Part shown: one piece after another, positions 54,319 through 62,978 of the stretch
Position numbering within the stretch: the stretch's first letter is position 1
Layout: every line of letters starts with the position of its first letter
NCBI GenBank assembly: GCA_019873645.1
Contig: JAIOAX010000014.1
Span: forward strand, 1 to 64,000
Source of the DNA: Chloroflexota bacterium
GTDB taxonomy: Bacteria; Chloroflexota; Anaerolineae; B4-G1; SLSP01
DNA length: 64,000 bases
Direction: 5' to 3'
Program-made: the position numbers and the translations under genes
Notes under the pieces: model-generated
Database searches by the model: none
What the model saw: the letters and a program-made list of their open reading frames with translations, nothing else
Told to the model about the DNA's origin: nothing

Positions 54319-56778
54319 CTACCCTATCCCGGTCTCTACCCGTACCTGAGAAGTAAAGGCGCGGTTGCCCGCCACCTCGACCACCTCGCCGGTGATCTCG
54401 AACTCGCCGCGCAGCCGAATGTCGTCTGAGCCGCCGCCGACCATCACGTCAACGTAGCCCGGCTCGACCACGAAGCGCATCTCGTGGTTGTAAAAGCCGA
54501 GCTGGCGCATCTCGACGGTAAAGGTTACCGTGCAGCGCTCACCAGGAGCCAGGCTGATGCGCTTGAATCCGGCCAGCTCCTGCACCGGGCGGGTGACGCG
54601 CGCCAGGCGGTCGCGCAGGTACAGTTGTATCACCTCGTCGCCGGCCCGCTCGCCGACGTTGGTCACGTCGCAGGCGATCTCGACCTGTCCGCGGCTGTCC
54701 ACCTGCGCCGGGCTGATGCGCAGGTTGCCGTACTCAAAGCGGGTGTAGCTGAGGCCGTGTCCAAAAGCGTACAGCGGGGTGATCGGGATGTCGGTGTACT
54801 GGCTGAGGGTGTTCTCCTCTGGCCGCTGATAGCCGCTGCCCATCTTGTGGTAGTGGTAGATGGGAATCTGGCCTTCGCTGCGTGGGATGGTCACCGGCAG
54901 TTTGCCGCCGGGGTTGATCTCGCCCCACAGTGCGCCGGCGATGGCCGGGCCGCCTTCTTGACCGGGGTACCAGGCCTCGAGGATGGCGGGCACGTGCTCG
55001 GCGGCCCAGTTGACCGCCAATGGCCGCCCGTTGATCAACACCAATACCGTGGGTGTGCCGGTAGCCCAGATTGCTTCCAGGAGTTGCTGTTGCACGCCGG
55101 GCAAGGCCAGTGACGCACGATCTTTGCCTTCACCGGTGGTGCCGTCGAACATCGAAGAGCGGTCGCCCAGAACCACAATGGCGATATCGGCCTGCCGGGC
55201 GGCCTCGACGGCGGCGGCAAAGCCTTCCGTCGAGGGATCGGTGATGTCACATCCTTTTGCATAGACAACCTCGGTGTGCGTCGCAACCAGGTTATGGATG
55301 GCCTCGCGCACGCTGATCGCCGGATACATCTTTTTGATGGCCGCTTCGCCGTCTGCGGCTTCGAGGATTTCGGCCATACTTGCCCGCACGGCCTGCATCT
55401 CGGCCTCGTTTGACTGCGCAGGTTGGGCATCGTCCGAAGTTGGAGCGAAAATGGTGGCCCTTTCAGGATGGAGCAGCACATCACGCATGAGGTCAAGTAT
55501 AGGCGGGAAGGTATACCAGCCGAAGAAAGCGCGCACACTGTCGGCATGCGGGCCGATCACGGCGACGCGCTTCAGGTCTTTGCGCAACGGAAGCAGGCCG
55601 TCATTTTTGAGCAGCACCAGTGACCTGGCAGCGAGTTCTTGTGACAGGGCGCGGGGCTGTGGATCCGAGAAAATGGTTGGAACTTGCTCGACCTGCGCGT
55701 AGGGTTGCTCAAAGAGACCCAGGCGGAATTTCCAGGTCAAGGTGCGCCGCACCGCCTGGTCAATGAGTGCCATAGCCACCCGGCCGGTGCGCGCGGCTTC
55801 GACCAGTTCAGGATAGGCCTCCGGGTTGGGCAATTCGACATCGAGGCCGGCTTCCAGCGCCTGGACAGCGGCCTCTTGCAGGTCGGCGGCGACGTGGAAC
55901 TGGGTGAGCAAACGGCGCACAGCAAAATAGTCCGAGACGACAAAGCCCTGAAAGCCCATTGTACCGCGCAACAGGTCGGTGAGCACCTCTTTGGAAGCCG
56001 CGCAGGGGATGCCGTTGATCTCAGAGTAGGAGTTCATAATAGAGGCCAGGCCCGCCTCGCGGATGGCCGCCTCGAAGGGGCGGGCAAAACACTCATACAA
56101 CTCGCGCGCACCGACGTGGGTGGTCGCGCAGTTGAGGCCGCCTTCGCTGAAACCGTAGCCCAAAAAGTGTTTGCCGGTGGCGATCACGCCTTCGCGCCAG
56201 TCCGTCCCCTGCAGGCCGCGCACAAAGGCGCTGCTCATCGCTCCGCACAGATAAGGGTCTTCACCGTAGGTCTCGTGGACGCGCCCCCAACGGGCGTCGC
56301 GGGCGACATCCATCACCGGTGAGAGTGCCTGGCGCATGCCGACGGCGACCATCTGGCGGCGGATGACGTCGGTCATCTGCTCAACCAACTCCGGTGACCA
56401 GGTGGCGCTCAGGCCGATAGCCGTGGGAAAGTTGATTGCCTGCGGCGCGACCAGCCCGTTGAGTGCTTCATTGTGAAAGATGGCCGGGATGCCCAACCGG
56501 GTTTGCTCGACCAGATAACGCTGAATCTGGTTGATGCCCTCGGCAATCCGTTTGATTTGTATGCCGCTTCCCAGGCCGGTGCCGGAAATCTGGCCGATGC
56601 CGTGCGGGAGAAGCGTATGCATCTTGGCTTCGTTGATGCCGCCTGGTCCCCAAAAAGCTGCCGGTATGAGGCCACAAAGCTGAGCCACTTTTTCTTCGAG
56701 GGTCATTTGGCTCAACAAGTCTTCGACGCGCTGTTCGACAGGTAAGGATGAATCTTTGTACTTTATTTGCTTGACCAT
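54319..56778 (-). CDS. Glycoside hydrolase family 3 beta-glucosidase/xylosidase-like
   Basis: This 819-residue protein has the GH3 N-terminal TIM barrel (MTLEEKVAQLCG, ARWGRVHETYGEDPYLCG, GKHFLGYG) with the nucleophile Asp in GFVVSDYFAV (SDY). The alpha/beta sandwich domain carries LALPGVQQQLLEAI. The C-terminal fibronectin-III-like domain has FKRISLAPGERCTVTFTV. It releases beta-linked sugars from oligosaccharide ends. There is no signal peptide, so it acts on imported oligosaccharides. Start ATG 56778 follows GAGGAGAAAACAAA. The TetR gene lies upstream and GH2 downstream, all on the same strand. Confidence 0.93.
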   Translation of the reverse strand: MVKQIKYKDSSLPVEQRVEDLLSQMTLEEKVAQLCGLIPAAFWGPGGINEAKMHTLLPHGIGQISGTGLGSGIQIKRIAEGINQIQRYLVEQTRLGIPAIFHNEALNGLVAPQAINFPTAIGLSATWSPELVEQMTDVIRRQMVAVGMRQALSPVMDVARDARWGRVHETYGEDPYLCGAMSSAFVRGLQGTDWREGVIATGKHFLGYGFSEGGLNCATTHVGARELYECFARPFEAAIREAGLASIMNSYSEINGIPCAASKEVLTDLLRGTMGFQGFVVSDYFAVRRLLTQFHVAADLQEAAVQALEAGLDVELPNPEAYPELVEAARTGRVAMALIDQAVRRTLTWKFRLGLFEQPYAQVEQVPTIFSDPQPRALSQELAARSLVLLKNDGLLPLRKDLKRVAVIGPHADSVRAFFGWYTFPPILDLMRDVLLHPERATIFAPTSDDAQPAQSNEAEMQAVRASMAEILEAADGEAAIKKMYPAISVREAIHNLVATHTEVVYAKGCDITDPSTEGFAAAVEAARQADIAIVVLGDRSSMFDGTTGEGKDRASLALPGVQQQLLEAIWATGTPTVLVLINGRPLAVNWAAEHVPAILEAWYPGQEGGPAIAGALWGEINPGGKLPVTIPRSEGQIPIYHYHKMGSGYQRPEENTLSQYTDIPITPLYAFGHGLSYTRFEYGNLRISPAQVDSRGQVEIACDVTNVGERAGDEVIQLYLRDRLARVTRPVQELAGFKRISLAPGERCTVTFTVEMRQLGFYNHEMRFVVEPGYVDVMVGGGSDDIRLRGEFEITGEVVEVAGNRAFTSQVRVETGIG

Positions 56779-56888
56779 TTTGTTTTCTCCTCAATCCGAA
56801 GTTGTATTTTTGACGCCGAGAGCAGTTTTTTTTGTGTGTGTTTCTGATTCACTCTCTAGTTTTACATAATCCTCCTTAAACAAGATAC

Positions 56889-56955
56889 CGACGGACTGAA
56901 AGGATTTTAACAGAGGAGAAAGAAAAAATCCGTTTCATCCGTTTAATCCGTTGAC
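56889..56955. repeat. AATCCGTT inverted repeat at the TetR stop
   Basis: GACGGACTGAAAGGATTTTAAC (left, diverged) pairs with the AATCCGTTTCATCCGTTTAATCCGTTGAC arm. The TetR stop codon (56943-56945) and its final STD residues lie in the right arm. Confidence 0.8.
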
Positions 56956-57617
56956 AATTTTTCATCTTTCCTAGAGGCAGGTGTATTTTGAATGCCGCGC
57001 AGGAAGCAGTGGCAGATTTCGCGGTATAGTTCCATAACAGGATAGCCATACTCCTCGCGGATCTGATGGCCCAGCAAGGCAAAACGGCTGTGCATACCAC
57101 TCACCAGATTGAACAGGGCTGCGGAGAGCAAATGCGGGTCCACGTCTGGACGGATCGAACCGTCGGCGATGCCCTGTTGAATCATAGGGATCAGCAGTTC
57201 ACTGCTCTGGGCAAACATCTGACGGACGCGGGTAGGGTCGCCCTCGCGGGCATACAGAGTATCAAACTCAACCAGAAAGCGAAAAAACTCGGGGTGGGCA
57301 TCTAAAAGACCTATCAGATGCTGCACAAAGGCTTCAATGCGTTGAAACCCATTGCTCTCTGGTAGCTGGGTAGGCTCAAAATCAGCGGCCATTTTGTCCA
57401 AGAGGCTTTGAATGACGGCCAGGGCAATTTCTAATTTATTGGAGAAATATTCGTACAGGGTCTTGCGCGCAAGGCGCGTCGCTTTGGCAATTGCTTCCAT
57501 GCTGACGTTATCAACGCCATCGCGGATGAACAACTCTTCAGCCGCCTCCAAAATCCGTTCGCGTTGATTTTCACGATGGGCCTGGTAGGTCTTCCGTGCT
57601 TCTGAAATGAGATTCAT
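56943..57617 (-). CDS. TetR-family transcriptional regulator
   Basis: This 224-residue protein has the TetR helix-turn-helix near the N-terminus (RILEAAEELFIRDGVDNVSMEAIAKATRLARKTLYEYFSNK). A helical ligand-binding domain follows, with LIGLLDAHPEFFRFLVEFD and IRPDVDPHLLSAALFNLVSG. ATG 57617 has GAGGCGCT upstream; the longer frame from 57698 is rejected. It lies upstream of the GH3 and GH2 genes, so control of sugar genes is possible but not shown. The last residues STD and the stop belong to a repeat. Confidence 0.9.
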   Translation of the reverse strand: MNLISEARKTYQAHRENQRERILEAAEELFIRDGVDNVSMEAIAKATRLARKTLYEYFSNKLEIALAVIQSLLDKMAADFEPTQLPESNGFQRIEAFVQHLIGLLDAHPEFFRFLVEFDTLYAREGDPTRVRQMFAQSSELLIPMIQQGIADGSIRPDVDPHLLSAALFNLVSGMHSRFALLGHQIREEYGYPVMELYREICHCFLRGIQNTPASRKDEKLSTD

Positions 57618-57764
57618 AGCGCCTCGAAAGGTAACGAATAGAGTAAAATTACACATACTGTTACAGTTAATTATACTCGAGATTACGGAAAATGTCAATA
57701 GGCGTCAGGGATTTTCCCTGGCCCCAAGAGGCGTCTGAGAAATTTTTAATAGAGGGCTGAAACA

Positions 57765-57806
57765 CAAAAAACGCTCTGGGGATTTGTCACGCTCACCCCA
57801 GAGCGT
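57765..57806 (-). terminator. Terminator of the LysM/YkuD gene
   Basis: An 11-bp stem ACGCTCTGGGG/CCCCAGAGCGT (57771-57781 with 57796-57806) has a U-run on the minus strand (complement of A residues 57765-57770). Confidence 0.9.
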
Positions 57807-57840
57807 TCCATCTATCGGTTATGATAGGCGTGATCTTGGC

Positions 57841-58845
57841 TCAATAGTGCGTGACCACTTTTGTCCCCAGCGGCGCCCAGTTGTAGAACCATTCTGCATC
57901 CGGCAGGGAAAGATTGACGCAGCCGTGGCTCATCGGGACGCCGAAGTTGTTGTGCCAGTACGCGCCGTGAATGCCATACCCCCGATAGAAGTACATAATG
58001 TGGGGGACGTTCGGCAGATAGTATCCCGGCCCGGACATCGGGGCGGAGACGTATTTGGCATAGATGTAGTAGGTGCCGACGACCGTGGGGGTGCCCGGCA
58101 ATCCCGTCGAGACGCGCGCCGAACGCACCGGCGTGTACCCTTGATAGGCAGTGATGGTTTGCGTTGAAAGGTTCACATCAATCCACTTTTCGCCGGATGC
58201 ACCGTGTCCCGGAGCCGGCGTGGCGATGGGCGCGACCGGCGCACTGCCCGGCGCGGGGATGGTCAGGCGTTGACCCACGTAGACGGTGTCGGCATACAGA
58301 CCGTTGGCCGCTTTGAGCGCGGCCACGGTGACATTGTGGCGCAGTGCGATACGGAAAAGGTTGTCGCCGGCCTGCACCACGTAGACGCCGCCGGGCGCTG
58401 TGACGGGGGCTTCCGTCGCCGGCGGTGGTGTGGCTGGGGGGTCCGCCGTTGTCGCGCCGGGGATGATGAGCCGCTGCCCGACATACACCCACGCATTCCA
58501 GGTCAGATTGTTAGCCGCGGCCAGCTTGCTGACGCTGACGCCGTGACGGATGGCGATGGTCAACAGTGTGTCGCCGGCTTTTACGATGTAGACATTGCCT
58601 GTTGCCGGCGCCGGCGCGGTACCGGGAATGACCAATTGCTGGCCTACATAGAGCCACGAATTTACTGTCAAGCTGTTGACCGCTGCGAGCGTCTCCACAT
58701 TGACGCCGTAACGCCGCGCGATACTGTACAGCGTGTCGCCGGGCTGGACGGTATAAGAGATTTCCGCCGCCGCTGCCGGCATGACGCCCATACACAGGCT
58801 GATAAACACCATGATTCCTAATAAATCATAGAGTCGTTTCATCAT
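57841..58845 (-). CDS. LysM repeat protein with L,D-transpeptidase (YkuD) domain
   Basis: This 334-residue protein has a signal peptide (LLGIMVFISLCMGVMPAAAA) and three LysM repeats (YTVQPGDTLYSIARRYGVN, YIVKAGDTLLTIAIRHGVS, YVVQAGDNLFRIALRHNVT) for peptidoglycan binding. The C-terminal YkuD domain has the active-site HGCVN in VPMSHGCVNLSL and the upstream IHGAYWHNNFG. It crosslinks or anchors peptidoglycan outside the membrane. ATG 58845 overlaps the stop of the preceding gene (ATGA). GGGGAGATCATCC precedes the start. Confidence 0.95.
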   Translation of the reverse strand: MMKRLYDLLGIMVFISLCMGVMPAAAAEISYTVQPGDTLYSIARRYGVNVETLAAVNSLTVNSWLYVGQQLVIPGTAPAPATGNVYIVKAGDTLLTIAIRHGVSVSKLAAANNLTWNAWVYVGQRLIIPGATTADPPATPPPATEAPVTAPGGVYVVQAGDNLFRIALRHNVTVAALKAANGLYADTVYVGQRLTIPAPGSAPVAPIATPAPGHGASGEKWIDVNLSTQTITAYQGYTPVRSARVSTGLPGTPTVVGTYYIYAKYVSAPMSGPGYYLPNVPHIMYFYRGYGIHGAYWHNNFGVPMSHGCVNLSLPDAEWFYNWAPLGTKVVTHY

Positions 58846-59228
58846 TGGATGATCTCCCCTGTCCAGCGATCGCGATTGGCCCAGAATGGACACAACGGAC
58901 ATGTTTCTTCTTCAGGATAATCAATGCCTTCTTCATAGGGACACCCGATAATCCGATCTACCATGACAACTCTGTGGACATTGTGACCAGCAATATATTC
59001 CAGGATTTGACGGGCAATTTCCATATCCGAGCGCACATCATGATCCTCTGAGAACCATCTCTGGATCAGAATCTCATCCTCTTCTTTCTCAGAGAAAACA
59101 ATCCCCACGGCTACTTTGGAGGCGAATTTGTCATTTGGGCCGTAGAAGGCAATTGTAGCCACCGGATACCCGGTCCTGCGCCGCATTTTCTTTTTCAACT
59201 CAAAGGGAGGATTGCTGATCGTGAACAC
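58842..59228 (-). CDS. Conserved-looking protein with CPLCPFW motif
   Basis: This 128-residue protein starts at GTG 59228 with AGAGGGGAAAAAA upstream and ends by overlapping the LysM gene start. The first part is basic (ELKKKMRRRTGYPVATIAFYG), the middle acidic (SEKEEDEILIQRWFSEDHDVRSD), and near the C-terminus CPYEEGIDYPEEETCPLCPFWANR resembles a zinc knuckle. I know no family. The tight overlap suggests co-regulation with the cell-wall protein. Confidence 0.7.
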   Translation of the reverse strand: MFTISNPPFELKKKMRRRTGYPVATIAFYGPNDKFASKVAVGIVFSEKEEDEILIQRWFSEDHDVRSDMEIARQILEYIAGHNVHRVVMVDRIIGCPYEEGIDYPEEETCPLCPFWANRDRWTGEIIQ

Positions 59229-59367
59229 TTTTTTCCCCTCTTCTTAACACCAAGTCGCCATGATGCAAAGGCGCGAAGGGTAACTTTCTGAGTTGCTTTG
59301 ATTCTAACATGATATAAGGTATTTTGCAATGGCCTGCCACGAGAGGTAAAATGATTGGGAATTGCTC

Positions 59368-59407
59368 GTGCCGGTCTCCTGACCGTGCTCATTGAGGAGA
59401 CCGGCAC
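59368..59407. terminator. Palindrome downstream of the PA14 gene
   Basis: A 13-bp perfect stem GTGCCGGTCTCCT/AGGAGACCGGCAC (59368-59380 with 59395-59407) has a 14-nt loop and no T-run. It probably ends the PA14 transcript (minus), though a protein-binding palindrome is possible. Confidence 0.5.
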
Positions 59408-59417
59408 AACGTTATCA

Positions 59418-60731
59418 TTAACGCGGTTCCCACTTGACCGCATCAAATGCGATGAGCCGCGAGCGCGTAGGTTCAAAAGTGACATCCGCCAGCGAGACGT
59501 AATCGTCGCCGGTGCCCCGGAAGCGATAGGTCCCCAGTGACACCCACTGATTGCTGTAGGCCGATTGATCCACGGTGCGCAGCGTGTACCCGTCGGCGTG
59601 GTTGATCCAGTAACGCGCCTGCCCGGTGGTAGTGAAACGGTGCGGGATGTAGACGAAGACCTCGTAGCGGCGCGCCGTTAGGGAGGGAAACCAACGTCCC
59701 CAGTTGTAATTGGAGTTGGCGTTGTAGTTGTTGGTCGTCCAGGTCAGCGTGTTGTTGTATCCCTCGTTTTCGTAACGCCAGCCCCCTATCGGCCCGCCTT
59801 TGATGAAGCCGCTATCACGGTCGTCCACGATGACCGTGCCGGCCGAAGGTGGCGGCGGGGGAGGCGGTGGGGTTGCGCCGCCGCTCCACGCAAGCTGGAC
59901 TACGGCCCGCTCGGTATTCTCGTAGTATTGTAACTCGACGGTCGCCGGGCCGGCAGGTAAGTAAATGTCACCGGTGTAGGTGCGCGGGGCCTGATCAATC
60001 CAGGCATCTATGAGCAGGTGTCCGTTGACCCACAGCCGCGCACCGTCGTCTACGGTGAGCGTGAAGCGGTACATCGCCGCGGTGAAGTTGAGCGTCTGCG
60101 TCCAGCGTACCGAAAAGCGATCCGCGTTCACCACGCCGGGGGCCGGCGAGCCGGTGCCCCAGTCGAAATTGATCGCCGCATCATTGCGCACCAGTACCGG
60201 CGTCCCTCCCAGGGTGATGTTGTTGAAGTATTCGCCACGCCATTGGGTGCTCGGCGGCTGGCTTTTGAGCTGCCACTGCACTTTGGCGATGGCCACGCCA
60301 CCTTTCTCGAAATACTCCACCTTGAGCAGATGATGTCCCGCGCCGAGGTATTTTTCCACGTTGAAGGTCAACACCGAATGTTCATACCATTGATCAAGGA
60401 TCAGGTCATTATCTACCCAGACGCGGATGCCATCATCGGCGGTGACGGTGAACAGATAGGTCCCCGGCGTCACGTCAATGTAGCGCGTCCAGCGGACGGA
60501 GAAGTTGTCGGCATTGACGATGCCTGGGGCCGGGGAGTTAGTCCACCATTCATAGAAAATATCAGGCTCGGCGCGCTGCAAAACCGGCGTACCGGCAAGC
60601 TCCAGATTGTTCCAGTAGCTTGCCTGCCACGTCGGATCGGAATGTTGGGGGCCGGGTCCCTGCGCGCCTGCGGGGACGGCCAGCATCAATACGAATACCA
60701 GGAGCGTGATGACACTGATTCGCTTCAACAT
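59418..60731 (-). CDS. Secreted protein with two PA14-type domains
   Basis: This 437-residue protein has a signal peptide (ISVITLLVFVLMLAVPAGAQ). Two PA14-like domains follow: WQASYWNNLELAGTPVLQR...WTNSPAPGIVNADNFSVRWTRYI and WRGEYFNNITLGGTPVLVR...GSPAPGVVNADRFSVRWTQTL. A proline linker (PPPPPPPPS) leads to a C-terminal domain with DRDSGFIKGG and YWINHADGYTLRTVDQSAY, typical of secreted carbohydrate- or adhesion-related proteins. No catalytic motif or anchor is seen. GAAGGAGGGAAATACC precedes the start. Confidence 0.88.
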   Translation of the reverse strand: MLKRISVITLLVFVLMLAVPAGAQGPGPQHSDPTWQASYWNNLELAGTPVLQRAEPDIFYEWWTNSPAPGIVNADNFSVRWTRYIDVTPGTYLFTVTADDGIRVWVDNDLILDQWYEHSVLTFNVEKYLGAGHHLLKVEYFEKGGVAIAKVQWQLKSQPPSTQWRGEYFNNITLGGTPVLVRNDAAINFDWGTGSPAPGVVNADRFSVRWTQTLNFTAAMYRFTLTVDDGARLWVNGHLLIDAWIDQAPRTYTGDIYLPAGPATVELQYYENTERAVVQLAWSGGATPPPPPPPPSAGTVIVDDRDSGFIKGGPIGGWRYENEGYNNTLTWTTNNYNANSNYNWGRWFPSLTARRYEVFVYIPHRFTTTGQARYWINHADGYTLRTVDQSAYSNQWVSLGTYRFRGTGDDYVSLADVTFEPTRSRLIAFDAVKWEPR

Positions 60732-61096
60732 GGTATTTCCCTCCTTGAAAAAATTGTTTGAATGTTAGCACGTCGGAACGCTTTCGGTACTTTAAGAACG
60801 CGCCATGAAGCGGTGGAGTTCCTCAAGCTATTTCCATTATGGTTAAAATTGTGTGTCTAAAAGGTTAAGGATGCATAACGCTTGTGTCTCTATCACGTTA
60901 TTCCGATTTTTCAGGCCGCTTTCTTTAGGAACAGGGAAGCAGACAGAAGGGATTTCGGGCAGTGAAGCCGCCCGAAATCCCCTTTGAGAAATCTGCTTGC
61001 TTTCCCCACAGCGGGGAGCGCAGATAGAGGTTGACGCCAGGGAAATAGATGTTACTCTTATCCACCGGGACTTAAAAACTGAAGAGCGTGGAATCT
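60732..61096. other. Non-coding region with repeats
   Basis: This divergent gap between the PA14 gene and the ASKHA gene holds a short AACGTT-type repeat (60762-60782) and the composite palindrome (60947-61030). Promoters for both flanking genes should be here, but none is clear. Confidence 0.45.
60947..61030 (-). repeat. Composite palindromic element (copy 3, reverse orientation)
   Basis: The AAGGGATTTCGGGC hairpin (60947-60960 with 60970-60984) is followed by TTTGAGAAATCTG and a CTTTCCCC...GCGGGGAG hairpin, the reverse complement of the plan at 8125-8205. The same linker (ATTTCTCAAAGGGG in the other orientation) shows that the two are copies. Confidence 0.75.
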
Positions 61097-62941
61097 ATGC
61101 ACCGATTGACAGAGCAGGACAACAAAACTCGCATTGAAGTAGATTGGGAACCGATCGGGCGGCGCGCCACAGTTGCCCCCGGCATGACGCTGCTCGATGC
61201 CGCGCAACGCGCCGGTGTGGAGCTGATCGCCGTGTGCGGCGGCGTAGGGGCATGCGGCAAATGTCGCATCCGTTTGATGCAGGGAGAACTCACGCCGCCG
61301 ACCGCCGTGGAAGAGCGTGCGCTGAGTCCAGCAGAACTGGCGGCCGGCTTACGTTTGGCCTGTCAGGCGCGTCCGCTCGGCAAGGTCAAGATTGACATCC
61401 CGCCGACATCGCTGAGCACCCCCCAACGGCTCCAGGTCGAAGGGCAGGAAAGCGAGATTGCCGTAGACCCTGTGGTGACGCCTGTGGACGTTACCGTCGT
61501 CCCGCCTACGCTGCACGATCTACGGGCCGATACGGTGCGCCTGACCGATGCGCTTGCGGCGCAGGGTGTCCCGCGTCCCTTTTTCGGCCAGCCGGTGTTG
61601 CGCGATCTTTCGGAGAAACTGCGCGCGCAAAACTGGTCTGTGCGCCTGGCGTTGCGACGCCGGAATCACGGCGCCGAAGCCGTCGGCGTGCTGCATCCCG
61701 ACCAGGCATTGCTCGGTCTGGCGGTGGATATCGGCACGACGAAAATGGCCGCTTACCTGCTCGATCTGGCGACCGGGTACACGCTGGCGAAAGCCGGGGT
61801 GATGAATCCCCAAATCGCTTTTGGGGAGGACGTGGTCAGCCGCATTGCTTACGCCAATCACCATTCTGAAGGACGACAGGCTTTACAGGCGCGGTTGATG
61901 GAGAGCTTGAACGCTCTGCTGGCACAGCTTTGCCGGGAAGCCGGCGTTGCACAAACGCAGGTTGTCGAAGCGGTTGTGGTAGGCAACACGGCCATCCACC
62001 ATTTCTTTGCCGGATTGCCGGTGCGGCAGTTAGGTGAATCGCCCTACATTGCGGCCGCCAGTGAAGCCTTGAGTCTGTGCGCATGCCATCTGGGCCTGGA
62101 GCTGGCTTCGGGCGCGCAGGTATACCTGCCGCCGAATATCGCCGGTTATGTGGGGGCAGATCATGTCGCGATGCTGTTGGCGACGGAAGCCTGGCAGGCG
62201 CAGCGTCCCACCATTGCCCTCGACATCGGCACCAATACCGAGATCAGCCTGGTTGTAGAAGGGCGTCTGCTGAGTTGCTCTTGCGCCTCCGGGCCGGCAT
62301 TTGAAGGGGCGCACATCCATGCCGGCATGCGCGCTGCTCCCGGCGCCGTCGAATATGTGCAGATTGTGGGAGATGAGGTACGCCTGCAAACTATCGGCGG
62401 CAAACCGCCGGTGGGCATCTGTGGATCGGGGATCCTCGACGCGGTGGCGGAATTGCGTGCCGCCGGCATCATCACGGCCACCGGGCGTTTACAGATGAGC
62501 CATCCTCGCGCCGTCCCCTGGGACGGCGGCGGCGCCTTTCTGCTGGCGCCGGCTTCGGCCACCGGTAACGGGCATGATTTGCTCATCACCCGCCGGGATG
62601 TGAACGAGATTCAACTGGCGAAGGGCGCGATCCGCGCCGGCATCGAAGTTTTGTTGCAGGAAGCCGGGCTGACGGCGCAGGACATTGACACGTTCATTGT
62701 GGCAGGCGCGTTTGGCACGTACCTGGATCTGGAGAGCGCCATCCGCATCGGCATGTTTCCGCAACTGCCGCTGGAGCGCTTCAAACAGGTGGGCAACGCG
62801 GCCGGGACCGGCGCACGTCAAATGTTGATTTCCGCCGCGCGCCGCCGTCTGGCTACGCAGATCGGTGAGCGCGTGCGTTACGTTGAGCTGACCGTCCACC
62901 CCGGCTTTACGAAGGCGTATATGGAGGCGATGTATTTGTGA
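61097..62941 (+). CDS. ASKHA-domain ferredoxin protein, corrinoid-protein activator (RACo-like)
   Basis: This 614-residue protein has an N-terminal 2Fe-2S domain (CGGVGACGKCRIRL with a fourth Cys in RLACQARP), a linker, and a C-terminal ASKHA ATPase-like domain. That domain has LGLAVDIGTTKMAAYLLDL, NPQIAFGEDVVSRIAYA, VGNTAIHHFFAGLPV, IALDIGTNTEISL and GSGILDAVAEL. Such proteins (RACo/AcsV type, DUF4445) reductively activate corrinoid methyltransferases using ATP. This fits the cobalamin uptake system in the window, although no corrinoid protein gene is adjacent. Either GTG 61088 or ATG 61097 may be the start. Confidence 0.87.
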   Translation: MHRLTEQDNKTRIEVDWEPIGRRATVAPGMTLLDAAQRAGVELIAVCGGVGACGKCRIRLMQGELTPPTAVEERALSPAELAAGLRLACQARPLGKVKIDIPPTSLSTPQRLQVEGQESEIAVDPVVTPVDVTVVPPTLHDLRADTVRLTDALAAQGVPRPFFGQPVLRDLSEKLRAQNWSVRLALRRRNHGAEAVGVLHPDQALLGLAVDIGTTKMAAYLLDLATGYTLAKAGVMNPQIAFGEDVVSRIAYANHHSEGRQALQARLMESLNALLAQLCREAGVAQTQVVEAVVVGNTAIHHFFAGLPVRQLGESPYIAAASEALSLCACHLGLELASGAQVYLPPNIAGYVGADHVAMLLATEAWQAQRPTIALDIGTNTEISLVVEGRLLSCSCASGPAFEGAHIHAGMRAAPGAVEYVQIVGDEVRLQTIGGKPPVGICGSGILDAVAELRAAGIITATGRLQMSHPRAVPWDGGGAFLLAPASATGNGHDLLITRRDVNEIQLAKGAIRAGIEVLLQEAGLTAQDIDTFIVAGAFGTYLDLESAIRIGMFPQLPLERFKQVGNAAGTGARQMLISAARRRLATQIGERVRYVELTVHPGFTKAYMEAMYL

Positions 62942-62978
62942 GAGTTACCAGTTTTCAGTTGTCAATTTTCAGGGGTTG
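62941..62978. repeat. CAGTTTTCAGTTGTCAATTTTCAGG repeat
   Basis: Three ~9-bp TTTTCAG units lie at the 3' end of the CheY-like gene. They encode its last residues (PLKIDN) and stop. Confidence 0.65.
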
